Shown here: positions 35,846 through 45,874 of the stretch, piece after piece | Numbering within the stretch: position 1 is the first letter of the stretch | Layout of the letters: every line of letters begins with the position of its first letter | DNA from: Roseateles sp. | GTDB lineage: Bacteria; Pseudomonadota; Gammaproteobacteria; Burkholderiales; Burkholderiaceae_C | Assembly: GCA_019234295.1 (NCBI GenBank) | Contig: JAFALK010000006.1 | Location: forward strand, 1-64,000 | Length of the DNA stretch: 64,000 nucleotides | Direction of reading: 5' to 3' | Program-made: the position numbers and the translations under genes | The notes under the pieces: model-generated | The model's database searches: none | The model's input: only the letters and a program-made list of their open reading frames with translations | What the model was told of the DNA's origin: nothing

Positions 35846-36469
35846 TCAGTTCTTGGCCGGCGCGCCGAGGGCGATCTTGAGCAGGTCGGCCACGGTGTTG
35901 GCGTTGAGCTTTTCCATGATGTTGGCGCGGTGCGCCTCCACCGTCTTGATGCTGATGCCCAGGTCGTCGGCGATTTGCTTGTTCAGGCGGCCGGCGACGA
36001 TGCGCTCGAGCACCTGGGCCTCACGCGTGGTGAGGCGCGAGAGCAGGGCGTCGCGGCTGGCTGCTTCTTGGTGAGTGGAGAAGGCCTGGCGGGCCTGCTC
36101 GAGCATGCGGTCCACAAGGGCCAGCAGCTCGTCCTCCTTGAAGGGCTTCTCGATGAAGTCCATCGCGCCCTTCTTCATCGTCTGCACAGCCATAGGCACG
36201 TCGCCGTGGCCGGTGATGAAGACCACGGGCAGCGGGCTGCGGCGTTCGATCAGGCGGTCCTGCAGTTCGAGGCCGCTCATGCCTTCCATGCGGATGTCTG
36301 CGATCAGGCAGGCCACCTCACGCGGGTCGTAGCGGGAAAGGAAGCTCTCGGCCGAGTCAAAACACCTGACGCGGTAGTCCTTGCCTTCGAGGAGCCATTG
36401 CAGGGAGTCTCGAACCGCCTCGTCATCATCGACGACGTAGACATTGCCCTTCTTCGGAATCAAGCTCAT
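35846..36469 (-). CDS. FixJ-like response regulator (LuxR-type HTH)
   Basis: The 207-residue regulator has a receiver domain with acidic DDD near residues 14-16, the phospho-acceptor Asp58 in LIADIRMEG, and Lys in FIEKPF. A C-terminal LuxR/NarL helix-turn-helix follows ([43 protein letters not shown]). It closely resembles FixJ-type transcriptional activators. The gene overlaps the end of the sensor kinase gene (start 36469, kinase stop 36466), so they form a pair. Target genes are unknown; the divergent pyruvate dehydrogenase operon and folD are nearby. Confidence 0.93.
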   Translation of the reverse strand: MSLIPKKGNVYVVDDDEAVRDSLQWLLEGKDYRVRCFDSAESFLSRYDPREVACLIADIRMEGMSGLELQDRLIERRSPLPVVFITGHGDVPMAVQTMKKGAMDFIEKPFKEDELLALVDRMLEQARQAFSTHQEAASRDALLSRLTTREAQVLERIVAGRLNKQIADDLGISIKTVEAHRANIMEKLNANTVADLLKIALGAPAKN

Positions 36470-39063
36470 GGTGTTGCAGTCAGGTTTGCAGCATTGCCCG
36501 GCAAGGGCTCGGGCCTGGAGGAATCAACGGGAATGGTGAAGGCGAACCTGCACCCCACTACAGCGGCACCATTGTAGAGGTTCTCCGCACGCATCCGGCC
36601 CTGGTGCGACTCCACGATGGAGCGGCACAGGCCCAGTCCGATACCCATGCCATCGACCTTGGTGGAGAAGAAGGCCTCGTACATTCGGGAGAGAACCTCC
36701 TCTGGGAGACCCGGGCCCATATCGGTCACGCTGAACTCGATGTGACCCCCGAGCTCGGGGGAGTGCTTGGGGACAACCCTCAGCTCGATGTGCCGGCGTG
36801 ACGCCGGCAACGAGGCGTTGTCGATGGCCTCGGCCGAGTTCTTCAACAAATTGAGGATGACCTGCTCGATCAGGATGGGGTCCACCAGCATCGACGGAAG
36901 GCGCTGGGCCACATAGGTGTGCAGGGCCACGTTGCGGCGGCGCAGCTCGATGCCGGCAAGATCGACGGCGTCCTCCACCACCTCGGCCGCGCTGGTGGCC
37001 TGCCGCTGCGGCTCGCTGCGCTTCACGAAGTTGCGGATGCGGTGAATGATCTGGCCGGCGCGCTGGGCTTGCTTGGCGGTTTTCTCGAGCGCGGCCAGCA
37101 GGTCGTCGCGGGCGATGTTGTCGCTCTTCACACGCGAGACCATGCCGTTGCAGTAGTTGGTGATGGCGGTGAGCGGCTGGTTCAGCTCGTGCGCCACGCT
37201 GGAGGCCATCTCGCCCATCGTCATCAGGCGGCTGGTCACGGCGGCCTTCTCGGCTTGCTGGGCGGCCAGGGCCTCGGCGTGGCGGCGCACGGTGATGTCG
37301 GTGGCAATCAGCATCTGCGCCAGGCGGCCGTCGGTCCATTGCAGATAGCGCGAACGCACGTCGAACCACATGTCGAGAGACTCGACGTAGACCTCACGCG
37401 GATCGGAGCCGGCCTGCTCGGCCATCGCGTGCAGGGGCAGGGCGTCTTCGACGTCGAGCTCGGCATCGGCGGTGGGCTCCTCGTCGGGGCTGTGCGTCAG
37501 GGCGCCACCGGCCAAGAGGGCATGGCCGGCCGGATCGGCGCCGAACCAGAGCCGGTAGCTGCGGTTGGCGAAGAGCAGCTCGCCTTGCTGGACCGAGAGC
37601 ACGGACACGGCCGCGTCCAGACCTTCAAGCACGGTGGTGAAGCGCTCGTGCGAGGCCGAGAGCTGGTCGCGCACGCGCTTGGCCTCGGTGATGTTCGTGA
37701 TCGAGGCCATCCAGCCGCTCTGCTTGCCCTTGGTGTCCACGAGCGGCGACACGTACATGCGGGCGTCGAAGACCGTGCCGTCCTTGCGCATGACCTTGAC
37801 CTCGGCGCCGCCGGCCGGGCTGCGGCCCTGCACCTCCTGCTGCTGCAGGCGCGAGTTCTCCTCGAAGCGGTCCGGTGGCCAATAGGGGTAGGGTGGCTTG
37901 CGCCCGAGCAGCTCGGCCTCGCTGGATCCCGTCATCGCGCAAAAGGCCGGGTTCACGTAGGTGATGCGCGACTCCATGTCCATGGCGCGCATGCCCGTGA
38001 GCATGGAGTTCTCCATCGCGCGGCGGAAGTTCATCTCGCTGGTCAGCGCGTTCTGGATCTGCAGGCGCCGGCGCATGTGGCGCCAGGTGCCAAGCAGCAT
38101 CCACACGGTCAGGATGGACAGGGCCACGACCATCCAGAACAGCGCGCTGGAGACGAGACCGCCCGAGGTGCGATAGCCCTGGCCGCGCAGCACCAGGCCG
38201 TTGAGCGCCGGGGCCAGTGGCGCCTCGCTGAAGACCGAGGCGCGCACCGGCTTCTTGCCGGGCATCGGCGTGATGGTGCTCGAGACGATCTGGTCGTTGG
38301 CGTCGAGCACGGCGATCGGGTGGTGGGTGGACACCTCGACCGGGACGGCACGGCGCAGCAGCACGTCCACGGAGTATTCGGCCACCAGTATGCCGGCGAA
38401 ATTGCCGCGGTCCATCAAGGGAACCTGGAGCTGGAACACCGTGCCGCCGCCGGCGGAGAAGGGCTGCGAATAAACGGGCTGGTGCTTCTCGCGAGCGGCC
38501 TCGAAAGCGAGCTCCACCGCGCTGCTTTGGTTGGGATGCGGCATCGACGGGTTTTCGCGCGAGCCGAGCAGCGGGCCGTCGTCCTGCAGGCTCGACTGGG
38601 AGACGCCGGCGCGCCGCTCACGCAGGGCCGTGATCCACAACACCTGGGTCAGCTCGGGGCGCTCGCGCACCAGGGCCAGAGCCTGGGCGTTGAAGTCGCG
38701 GGCGTCGATGACGTGCGTGGTCAGCTCGCGCGCCACACGCACGAGCTGTTCCTGGTTCTCGATCAGGCGCAGGCGGATCTGCTGCTGGGCGATCTCGGTG
38801 TCGCGCTTGACGGCCTCCGACTCGCGTTCAATTTCCTCATTGCGCAGGTACCAGAAGGCCGAGATCATCGCTGCGAGGAAGAGCAGCACCGAGATCAGCG
38901 GACCGAGGGTGGCGAAGCGGTCCTGGCGCGAGGGCGACTGACGGCGCCACCAGCTGCCGACGATGCGGCGCATGGGCTGGAAGAGGCGCCGCGCGGCGGT
39001 ACCGGGATCGAAGGGGAAGGGCATGGGCGAAATTATCGGCGCGTGAGCAAGCTCCTCTTTCAT
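36466..39063 (-). CDS. PAS-domain sensor histidine kinase (FixL/DctB-like)
   Basis: The 865-residue membrane kinase has a first helix (about 52-72), a periplasmic sensing region of about 230 residues, and a second helix (about 305-325). Two PAS-type regions follow, then HisKA with phospho-acceptor His625 in SSVAHELNQPLTAI, and an ATPase domain with N box LNLLKNSAEAID and GMGIGLGLCRSIV. The periplasmic part is probably a double-Cache fold as in DctB; the PAS regions show no obvious heme motif. The ATG at 39063 has a GGGGGGAG stretch before it; a longer in-frame start at 39096 lacks one. It partners the FixJ-like regulator and is divergent from aceE. The signal is unknown. Confidence 0.9.
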   Translation of the reverse strand: MKEELAHAPIISPMPFPFDPGTAARRLFQPMRRIVGSWWRRQSPSRQDRFATLGPLISVLLFLAAMISAFWYLRNEEIERESEAVKRDTEIAQQQIRLRLIENQEQLVRVARELTTHVIDARDFNAQALALVRERPELTQVLWITALRERRAGVSQSSLQDDGPLLGSRENPSMPHPNQSSAVELAFEAAREKHQPVYSQPFSAGGGTVFQLQVPLMDRGNFAGILVAEYSVDVLLRRAVPVEVSTHHPIAVLDANDQIVSSTITPMPGKKPVRASVFSEAPLAPALNGLVLRGQGYRTSGGLVSSALFWMVVALSILTVWMLLGTWRHMRRRLQIQNALTSEMNFRRAMENSMLTGMRAMDMESRITYVNPAFCAMTGSSEAELLGRKPPYPYWPPDRFEENSRLQQQEVQGRSPAGGAEVKVMRKDGTVFDARMYVSPLVDTKGKQSGWMASITNITEAKRVRDQLSASHERFTTVLEGLDAAVSVLSVQQGELLFANRSYRLWFGADPAGHALLAGGALTHSPDEEPTADAELDVEDALPLHAMAEQAGSDPREVYVESLDMWFDVRSRYLQWTDGRLAQMLIATDITVRRHAEALAAQQAEKAAVTSRLMTMGEMASSVAHELNQPLTAITNYCNGMVSRVKSDNIARDDLLAALEKTAKQAQRAGQIIHRIRNFVKRSEPQRQATSAAEVVEDAVDLAGIELRRRNVALHTYVAQRLPSMLVDPILIEQVILNLLKNSAEAIDNASLPASRRHIELRVVPKHSPELGGHIEFSVTDMGPGLPEEVLSRMYEAFFSTKVDGMGIGLGLCRSIVESHQGRMRAENLYNGAAVVGCRFAFTIPVDSSRPEPLPGNAANLTATP

Positions 39064-39089
39064 CGACTCCCCCCAGAAGTTCCCTTGAT

Positions 39090-39129
39090 AATTCACAATA
39101 TGAAATTCACTCGCGCGATTTGGAATTCA
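39090..39129. promoter_or_regulatory. Three AATTCA repeats in the kinase-aceE divergent region
   Basis: AATTCA occurs at 39090-39095, 39104-39109 and 39124-39129, spaced 14 and 20 bases apart, in an AT-rich patch within otherwise GC-rich DNA. The second and third copies also sit in an imperfect inverted repeat (TATGAAATTC and GAATTCATA). The spot is suited to promoters and a regulator site for either gene, but no factor can be named. Confidence 0.45.
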
Positions 39130-39215
39130 TAAGAGCTTGTGAGACACTCCCGCTCGCACCCGCAATACAACCTGGCAGCGCCCATGAGCGCGCGCCTGTC
39201 TGACTGGAGACAACC

Positions 39216-41921
39216 ATGTCCGCACAACCGAGTAGCTTCCTGGGCGCCAGCGCAAGCGATGTCGATGCTCAAGAAACCAGGGAATGGCTGGACGCGCTCT
39301 CGGCCGTCATCGGCGCAGAAGGAGGCGAGCGCGCCCACTTCCTGCTCGAAACTCTGATCGACCATGCCCGCCAGGCCGGCGTCGATGTGCCCTTCTCGGC
39401 CACCACGGCCTACGTGAACACCATCCCGCCGGAGCAGGAAGAGCGCATGCCCGGCAATATCGAGATGGAAGAGCGGCTGCGCGCCTTCATGCGCTGGAAC
39501 GCCATGGCCATGGTCGTGCGCGCCAACCGGCTGAACCCGGAAGACGGCGGTGACCTCGGCGGCCACATCTCCAGCTTCGCCTCGCTGGCTACCATGCTGG
39601 GCTGCGGCTTCAACCACTTCTGGCACGGTGACGACGGCGTGCACGGCGGCGACCTGCTCTACATCCAGGGCCACAGCGCGCCCGGCATCTATGCCCGAGC
39701 CTTCCTGGAAGGGCGCATCAGCGAAGAGCAGTTGCTGAACTTCCGCCAGGAAGTCGACGGCAAGGGCCTGTCCAGCTATCCGCACCCCAAGCTGATGCCC
39801 GAGTTCTGGCAGTTCCCCACGGTCTCCATGGGGCTGGGCCCCTTGATGGCCATCTACCAGGCGCGCTTCCTCAAGTACCTGCACGCCCGTGGCATCGCCG
39901 ACACGAGCAAGCGAAAGGTCTGGGTTTTCCTTGGCGACGGCGAGATGGACGAGCCCGAGTCGCTCGGCGCCATCGGTCTGGCCGCGCGCGAGAAGCTCGA
40001 CAACCTGATCTTCATCGTCAACTGCAACCTCCAGCGCCTGGATGGCCCGGTGCGTGGCAACGGCAAGATCATCCAGGAGCTCGAGGGTGAGTTCCGCGGC
40101 GCGGGCTGGAACGTCATCAAGCTGCTGTGGGGCTCTTATTGGGATCCGCTGCTGGCGCGCGACAAGGACGAGCTGCTGCGCAAGGTCATGATGGAGACGC
40201 TTGACGGCGACTACCAGGCCTTCAAGGCCAACGACGGCGCCTTCGTGCGCAAGAACTTCTTCGGCCGCCACCCCGAGCTGCTGAAGATGGTCGAGAAAAT
40301 GAGCGACGAGGACATCTGGCGCCTGCAGCGCGGCGGCCACGATCCGCAGAAGGTCTACGCCGCCTATCACAAGGCCGTGAACACCAAGGGCCAGCCCACC
40401 GTCATGCTGATCAAGACCGTCAAGGGCTACGGCATGGGCAAGATCGGCGAGGGAAAGAACACCGCCCACCAGACCAAGAAGCTGCAGGACGAGGACATCA
40501 AGGCTTTCCGCGACCGCTTCAACATCCCTATCCCCGACCACGAGCTGCCGAACATTCCGTTCTACAAGCCGGCCGACGACACGCCCGAGATGCAGTACCT
40601 GCAGGCGCGCCGCGCCGCGCTGGGCGGCTACCTGCCCAAGCGCCGCCCCAAGGCCGAGGAACACCTCAAGGTGCCCGACCTGGCCACCTTCCAGGCCGTG
40701 CTCGATGCCACGGCCGAAGGCCGCGAGATTTCCACCACGCAGGCCTACGTGCGTTTCCTGACCACGCTACTGCGCGACAAGGAACTCGGCCCCCGCACCG
40801 TGCCCGTGCTCGTGGACGAGGCGCGCACCTTCGGCATGGAAGGCCTGTTCCGCCAGATCGGCATCTACAACCCTGCGGGTCAGCAGTACACGCCGGTCGA
40901 CAAGGATCAGGTGATGTACTACCGCGAGGACGTGGCGGGCCAAATCCTGCAGGAGGGCATCAACGAGGCTGGCGGTATGGCCTCCTGGATCGCCGCGGCG
41001 ACGTCGTACTCGACGAACAACCGCGTGATGATTCCCTTCTACGTCTACTACTCAATGTTCGGTTTCCAGCGCATCGGCGATCTCGCCTGGGCGGCAGGCG
41101 ACATGCAGGCGCGCGGCTTTTTGCTCGGCGGCACGTCGGGCCGCACGACTCTGAACGGCGAAGGTCTGCAGCACGAGGATGGCCACAGCCACATCCTGGC
41201 CGGCACGATCCCGAACTGCGTCTCCTACGACCCGACCTTCGCGCACGAAGTGGCCGTGATCATGCATCATGGCCTCAAGCGCATGGTCGAGAACCAGGAA
41301 AACGTGTTTTTCTACATCACCCTGCTCAACGAGAACTACGCCATGCCGGGCCTAAAGGCCGGCACCGAGGAGCAGATCCTCAAGGGCATGTACCTGCTCG
41401 AAGAGGCGCAGCCGCACGCTCTGACGGTCAACCTGCTCGGCTCGGGCACCATCCTGCGCGAAAGCCAGGCCGCCAAGAAGCTGCTCGAGGAAGACTGGGG
41501 CATCGGTGCCAATGTGTGGAGTTGCCCGAGCTTCAATGAGCTCGCCCGCGACGGCCAGAACGCCGAGCGCTGGAACCTGCTGCACCCGACCGAGCTGGCT
41601 TGCGTGCCCTTTGTGACGCAGCAGCTGAGCAAAGTGCAAGGCCCCGTCGTCGCTTGCACGGACTACATGAAGAGCTACGCCGAGCAGATCCGCGCCTACA
41701 TTCCGGCCGGCCGTTCGTACAAGGTGCTGGGCACCGACGGCTTCGGCCGCTCGGACTTCCGCTCCAAGCTACGCGCGCACTTCGAGGTGAATCGCCACTA
41801 TGTTGTCGTGGCCGCGCTGAAGGCGCTGGCTGAGGAGGGCAAGATCTCGGCTTCGAAGGTCGCCCAGGCGATCACGAAGTACGGCATCAATGTCGACAAG
41901 ATCAACCCGCTGTACGCCTAA
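39216..41921 (+). CDS. aceE: Pyruvate dehydrogenase E1 component, homodimeric
   Basis: The 901-residue enzyme decarboxylates pyruvate with thiamine diphosphate and passes the acetyl group to lipoyl E2. It is the single-chain (E. coli-type) E1. Visible parts are NTIPPEQEERMPGNIEMEERL near the start, the TPP motif GDGEMDEPESLGAIGLAAREKLDNLIFIVNCN, and TSGRTTLNGEGLQHEDGHSH in the C-terminal half. The ATG at 39216 follows GGAGA. It heads the aceE-aceF-lpdA operon. Confidence 0.98.
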   Translation: MSAQPSSFLGASASDVDAQETREWLDALSAVIGAEGGERAHFLLETLIDHARQAGVDVPFSATTAYVNTIPPEQEERMPGNIEMEERLRAFMRWNAMAMVVRANRLNPEDGGDLGGHISSFASLATMLGCGFNHFWHGDDGVHGGDLLYIQGHSAPGIYARAFLEGRISEEQLLNFRQEVDGKGLSSYPHPKLMPEFWQFPTVSMGLGPLMAIYQARFLKYLHARGIADTSKRKVWVFLGDGEMDEPESLGAIGLAAREKLDNLIFIVNCNLQRLDGPVRGNGKIIQELEGEFRGAGWNVIKLLWGSYWDPLLARDKDELLRKVMMETLDGDYQAFKANDGAFVRKNFFGRHPELLKMVEKMSDEDIWRLQRGGHDPQKVYAAYHKAVNTKGQPTVMLIKTVKGYGMGKIGEGKNTAHQTKKLQDEDIKAFRDRFNIPIPDHELPNIPFYKPADDTPEMQYLQARRAALGGYLPKRRPKAEEHLKVPDLATFQAVLDATAEGREISTTQAYVRFLTTLLRDKELGPRTVPVLVDEARTFGMEGLFRQIGIYNPAGQQYTPVDKDQVMYYREDVAGQILQEGINEAGGMASWIAAATSYSTNNRVMIPFYVYYSMFGFQRIGDLAWAAGDMQARGFLLGGTSGRTTLNGEGLQHEDGHSHILAGTIPNCVSYDPTFAHEVAVIMHHGLKRMVENQENVFFYITLLNENYAMPGLKAGTEEQILKGMYLLEEAQPHALTVNLLGSGTILRESQAAKKLLEEDWGIGANVWSCPSFNELARDGQNAERWNLLHPTELACVPFVTQQLSKVQGPVVACTDYMKSYAEQIRAYIPAGRSYKVLGTDGFGRSDFRSKLRAHFEVNRHYVVVAALKALAEEGKISASKVAQAITKYGINVDKINPLYA

Positions 41922-41947
41922 AGCGACGCACCGACGGAGACAAGAAC

Positions 41948-43624
41948 ATGGCATTGGTTGAAGTGAAAGTGCCGGACATCGGCGACTTCGATGGCGTGGG
42001 CGTGATCGAGTTGCTGGTCAAGCCCGGCGACACGGTCAAGGTGGAGCAGAGCCTGATCACGGTCGAGAGCGACAAGGCCTCCATGGAAATCCCCTCGAGT
42101 GCCGCGGGCGTGGTCAAGGAACTCAGGGTCAAGGTCGGCGACACGGTCAAGGAAGGCAGCGTGGTGCTGTTGCTCGAAGCCGAGGGCGCGGGCGCTGTTG
42201 CACCCGCCCCGGCGCCGGTTCAGGCCCCGCTGATTGCAGCTGCTGCACCTGCACCTGCACCGGCCCCGGTGCCCGTGCCAGCTGCTGGGGCTGTGGCAGG
42301 CGGTATGGTTGAGGTCGTGGTGCCCGACATCGGCGACTTCGACGAAGTGGCCGTCATCGAGGTCTTCGTGAAGGCCGGCGACACCATCAAGGTCGAGCAA
42401 AGCCTGATCACGGTCGAGAGCGACAAGGCCTCCATGGAGATTCCGTCCAGTCACGCCGGCGTGATCAAGGACTTCAAGGTCAAGCTCGGCGACAAGGTCA
42501 AGAAGGGCACGCTGCTGGCGCTTGTCGAGGCGACGGGTGGTGCTGCCGCAGCGCCGGCCCCGGCCCCGGCTCCGGCTCCGGCTCTGGTCGCCGCACCTGC
42601 GCCCGCTCCCGGGGCCACTGCCGCGGCTGCGGTCCTCGTTGCGCCGGCTGCCGCCATGCCGGCCCATCAGCCCGGCACGCCCAGCGGCTCGCTGCCGCAT
42701 GCCTCGCCCTCCATCCGCAAACTCGCTCGCGAGCTCGGCGTACCCCTGGTCGAGGTCAAGGGCAGCGGCCCCAAGGGCCGCATCACCGAGCTGGATGTGC
42801 AGGGCTTCGTCAAGGCCGTGATGGCCGGCACGACGCAGACCGCCGCGCAGAAGGCTGCGGCGCCCGCGGGTGCTGCCGCCGCCGGCGCCTTCCCCGGCCT
42901 GCTGCCCTGGCCCAAGGTCGACTTCGAGAAGTTCGGCCCCGTGGAGCGCAAGGATCTAAGCCGCATCAAGAAGATCTCCGGCGCGAACCTGCATCGCAAC
43001 TGGGTGATCATTCCCCACGTCACCAACCACGACGACGCCGACATCACCGAGCTGGAAGCCTTCCGCGTCCAGTTGAACAAGGAGAACGAGAAGGCTGGCA
43101 TCAAGGTCACCATGCTGGCCTTCATGATCAAGGCCGCCGTGGCCTCGCTCAAGAAGTTCCCGGAGTTCAACGCCTCGCTGGACGGCGACACGCTGGTGCT
43201 GAAGAACTACTTCCACATCGGCTTCGCCGCGGACACGCCCAACGGGCTGGTCGTGCCGGTGATCAAGGATGCCGACAAGAAGGGCATCTTCCAGATCAGC
43301 CAGGAGATGAGCGAGCTGGCCAAGAAGGCCCGCGACGGCAAGCTCACGCCGGCCGAGATGAGCGGCGGATGCTTCTCGATCTCGTCCCTGGGCGGCATCG
43401 GCGGCAAGTACTTCACGCCGATCATCAATGCGCCCGAGGTGGCCATCATGGGTGTGTGCAAGAGCAGCACCGAGCCCGTGTGGGACGGCAAGGCCTTCGT
43501 GCCGCGCCTGATCCTGCCGCTCTCGCTGTCGTGGGACCACCGCGTCATCGACGGTGCTGCCGCTGCACGCTTCAACGTGTACTTCGCTTCCCTGCTGGCG
43601 GACTTCCGCCGTATTGCGCTGTAA
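41948..43624 (+). CDS. aceF: Dihydrolipoyl acetyltransferase (E2) of pyruvate dehydrogenase
   Basis: The 558-residue E2 has two lipoyl domains (about 1-78 and 120-196). Lipoyl lysines are Lys43 and Lys160, each in [10 protein letters not shown]. The Ala/Pro-rich linkers are swinging arms. A peripheral subunit-binding domain (about 240-285: SPSIRKLARELGVPLVEVKGSGPKGRI) and the catalytic domain (about 320-558) follow. The active site is SWDHRVIDGAAAARF with His531 and Asp535. It transfers acetyl to CoA and forms the core of the complex. It is 26 bases after aceE. Confidence 0.98.
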   Translation: MALVEVKVPDIGDFDGVGVIELLVKPGDTVKVEQSLITVESDKASMEIPSSAAGVVKELRVKVGDTVKEGSVVLLLEAEGAGAVAPAPAPVQAPLIAAAAPAPAPAPVPVPAAGAVAGGMVEVVVPDIGDFDEVAVIEVFVKAGDTIKVEQSLITVESDKASMEIPSSHAGVIKDFKVKLGDKVKKGTLLALVEATGGAAAAPAPAPAPAPALVAAPAPAPGATAAAAVLVAPAAAMPAHQPGTPSGSLPHASPSIRKLARELGVPLVEVKGSGPKGRITELDVQGFVKAVMAGTTQTAAQKAAAPAGAAAAGAFPGLLPWPKVDFEKFGPVERKDLSRIKKISGANLHRNWVIIPHVTNHDDADITELEAFRVQLNKENEKAGIKVTMLAFMIKAAVASLKKFPEFNASLDGDTLVLKNYFHIGFAADTPNGLVVPVIKDADKKGIFQISQEMSELAKKARDGKLTPAEMSGGCFSISSLGGIGGKYFTPIINAPEVAIMGVCKSSTEPVWDGKAFVPRLILPLSLSWDHRVIDGAAAARFNVYFASLLADFRRIAL

Positions 43625-43636
43625 GGAGAAGCGGAC

Positions 43637-45445
43637 ATGGCAACGATTGAAGTCAAGCTGCCCGACATCGGCGATTTCGACGAAGTCGGCGTGATCGAGG
43701 TGCTGGTCAAGGCCGGCGATGTGGTCAAGGTCGAACAGAGCCTCATTACCGTCGAGAGCGACAAGGCCTCGATGGAGATTCCCTCCAGCACCGCCGGTGT
43801 GGTGAAGGAGCTCAAGGTTCAGGTTGGCGACAAGGTCAAGCAGGGCACCCTGATCCTGCTTCTGGATGCCGAAGGTGCGGTTGCCGCTGAGCCGGCACAC
43901 GCGCCTGCACCCACCGCCGCGGCGCCGGCGCCGGTACCTGCAGCTGCCCCTACGCCCGCCCCGCAGGCCGCGAGCTACGGCGGCGCCAGCGATGCGCAAT
44001 ATGACGTGATCGTGCTCGGCGGCGGCCCTGGCGGCTACTCGGCCGCCTTCCGCGCCGCGGACCTGGGCCTGAAGGTCGCCATCGTCGAGCGCTACGCAAC
44101 GCTTGGCGGCGTGTGCCTGAACGTGGGCTGCATCCCCTCCAAGGCCCTGCTGCACGTGGCGGCCGTGATGGACGAGGTCAAGCACTTCGCCGATCTGGGC
44201 GTGGCCTATGCCGAACCCGAAGTCGACATGGGCAAGCTGCTGGCGCACAAGAACAAGGTCGTGGGCAAGCTCACGGGCGGCCTGGCGGCCATGGCCAAGA
44301 TGCGCAAGGTCACGGTCGTGCGCGGCTACGGCACGCTGCTGGACGCGCATCACCTGACCGTGGCCGAGACCACCGGCACGGCGCAGGGGCAAACCGGCAA
44401 GACCCAGGTGCTGGGCTTCAAGGCCATCATCCTGGCGGCCGGCTCGCAGGCCGTGCGCCTGCCATTCATGCCGGACGATCCGCTTGTCATTGATTCCACC
44501 GGCGCGCTCGAGCTGACCAGCCGCCCTAAGCGCATGCTCATCGTCGGCGGCGGCATCATCGGCCTGGAGATGGGCACGGTGTACAGCACGCTCGGCGCGC
44601 GGCTGGACGTGGTCGAGATGCTGCCCACGCTGATGACTGGCGCGGACCGCGATCTCGTCAAGGTCTGGCAAAAGATGAACGCCCCGCGCTTCGACAACAT
44701 CATGTTGAACACGAAGACGGTGGCAGCGGAGAGCACGCCCGAGGGGATCAAGGTGACCTTCGAAGGCGAGGGTGCACCGAAAGAGCCGCAGGTCTACGAC
44801 CTCGTGCTCCAGGCCGTGGGCCGCACGCCCAACGGCAAGAAGATCGGCGCGGACAAGGCCGGCGTGATCGTCAGCGACCGCGGTTTTGTGCCGGTGGACG
44901 TGCAGATGCGCACCAATGTGCCCAACATCTTCGCCATCGGCGACCTCGTGGGCCAGCCCATGCTCGCGCACAAGGCCGTCCACGAGGGCCATGTGGCGGC
45001 CGAAGTGATCGCCGGAGAGCTGCTCGGCGATGCCAAGCTCGCCAAGGCCCGCTTCGATGCCCGCGTGATCCCGAGCGTGGCCTACACCGACCCTGAGGTG
45101 GCCTGGGTGGGCCTGACCGAGGACGAGGCCAAGGCCAAGGGCATCAAGGTCAAGAAGGGCCTGTTCCCCTGGACCGCCTCGGGCCGCGCCATCGCCAACG
45201 GCCGCGATGAGGGCTTCACCAAGCTGCTCTTCGACGAGGAGACGCACCGCATCCTCGGCGGCGGCATCGTCGGAACCCATGCCGGCGACATGATTGGCGA
45301 AATCGCGCTGGCCATCGAGATGGGCGCCGACGCGGTGGACATCGGCAAGACCATCCACCCGCACCCCACGCTGGGCGAGAGCATCGGCATGGCGGCGGAG
45401 GTGGCACACGGCTCCTGTACGGACGTGCCGCCGCTGCGCAAGTAG
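43637..45445 (+). CDS. lpdA: Dihydrolipoamide dehydrogenase (E3) with an N-terminal lipoyl domain
   Basis: The 602-residue flavoprotein reoxidises dihydrolipoamide with NAD+. Residues 1 to about 78 are a lipoyl domain almost identical to those of E2 (Lys43 in [10 protein letters not shown]). After an Ala/Pro linker, the E3 part starts near residue 115 ([16 protein letters not shown]), with redox cysteines in [13 protein letters not shown]. The C-terminus has the His-Glu pair (HPHPTLGES). Length is well above the 470 residues of a plain E3 because of the lipoyl domain. This design is known in Neisseria and Burkholderiales. It is 12 bases after aceF. Confidence 0.97.
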   Translation: MATIEVKLPDIGDFDEVGVIEVLVKAGDVVKVEQSLITVESDKASMEIPSSTAGVVKELKVQVGDKVKQGTLILLLDAEGAVAAEPAHAPAPTAAAPAPVPAAAPTPAPQAASYGGASDAQYDVIVLGGGPGGYSAAFRAADLGLKVAIVERYATLGGVCLNVGCIPSKALLHVAAVMDEVKHFADLGVAYAEPEVDMGKLLAHKNKVVGKLTGGLAAMAKMRKVTVVRGYGTLLDAHHLTVAETTGTAQGQTGKTQVLGFKAIILAAGSQAVRLPFMPDDPLVIDSTGALELTSRPKRMLIVGGGIIGLEMGTVYSTLGARLDVVEMLPTLMTGADRDLVKVWQKMNAPRFDNIMLNTKTVAAESTPEGIKVTFEGEGAPKEPQVYDLVLQAVGRTPNGKKIGADKAGVIVSDRGFVPVDVQMRTNVPNIFAIGDLVGQPMLAHKAVHEGHVAAEVIAGELLGDAKLAKARFDARVIPSVAYTDPEVAWVGLTEDEAKAKGIKVKKGLFPWTASGRAIANGRDEGFTKLLFDEETHRILGGGIVGTHAGDMIGEIALAIEMGADAVDIGKTIHPHPTLGESIGMAAEVAHGSCTDVPPLRK

Positions 45446-45484
45446 AGCTTGGCATCGCGGCTCCGGAAGCCAGGGATTGGTCAT

Positions 45485-45500
45485 GGTCTGTAAATAGACC
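45485..45500. promoter_or_regulatory. Inverted repeat before the Phd gene, possible autoregulatory operator
   Basis: GGTCT and AGACC form 5-bp arms around a six-base AT-rich spacer (GTAAAT), 33 bases before the Phd start codon. Phd-type antitoxins usually bind such palindromes in their own promoter. This is inferred from position only. Confidence 0.4.
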
Positions 45501-45532
45501 CAATTCAGTCCGAGTGCCTCCGGAGCTTGTTC

Positions 45533-45874
45533 ATGCGCTACTCATCGCAGGTCAAGACCACCAGTGACCTCAAAGCCAATGCCGACGAGGTGCTGGCGCA
45601 ACTTGCCGATCAGCGCGAGCCGCCGAGTATCTCGCTGAACAGCGAAGCCACGGCGGTGCTGCTCGACATCGCCTCGTTCGAACAAGCGCAGGAGGCTCTG
45701 GCGCCGCTGAATCTGCTGGCGCTGGGCAATCAGGATCTGGAGGCGGGTCGGGTGAAGCCGCTGGCCGAGGTCGTCGCGCGCCTGATCCCGTGGCGCAGAG
45801 CAGGCTCTGGAATCGCTGCATGCCTATGTGGCGGTCTTCGACAGCACAGCCAAAGCCGACGCGCCGCTGGATAG
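45533..45874 (+). CDS. Phd/YefM family antitoxin with altered C-terminus
   Basis: The first about 83 residues match a Phd/YefM antitoxin: MRYSSQVKTTSDLKANADEVLAQL, a TA-typical PSISLNSEATAVLLDIASFEQAQEAL and a hydrophilic tail (GNQDLEAGRVKPLAEVVARL). Such proteins bind DNA through the N-terminus and neutralise a partner toxin through the C-terminus. After the ARL the frame runs for about 30 residues into sequence that belongs, in another frame, to a toxin remnant. A deletion seems to have removed the antitoxin end and the toxin start. CGGAG at 45521-45525 supports the start. DNA binding may remain. Confidence 0.72.
   Translation: MRYSSQVKTTSDLKANADEVLAQLADQREPPSISLNSEATAVLLDIASFEQAQEALAPLNLLALGNQDLEAGRVKPLAEVVARLIPWRRAGSGIAACLCGGLRQHSQSRRAAG

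Noticed and set aside
42180-42660. Low-complexity GCCCCGGCTCCG-type repeats
   Set aside because: They encode the Ala/Pro swinging-arm linkers of E2, a normal feature of the enzyme.
41948-43870. Three similar DNA segments that could look like a mobile or tandem repeat
   Set aside because: They are the lipoyl domains of E2 and E3, in frame and in the expected protein positions.
42956-45484. An 842-residue minus-strand frame opposite aceF and lpdA
   Set aside because: It is an antisense shadow of two genes with complete motifs; the translation is His/Arg/Asp-rich without domain signs.
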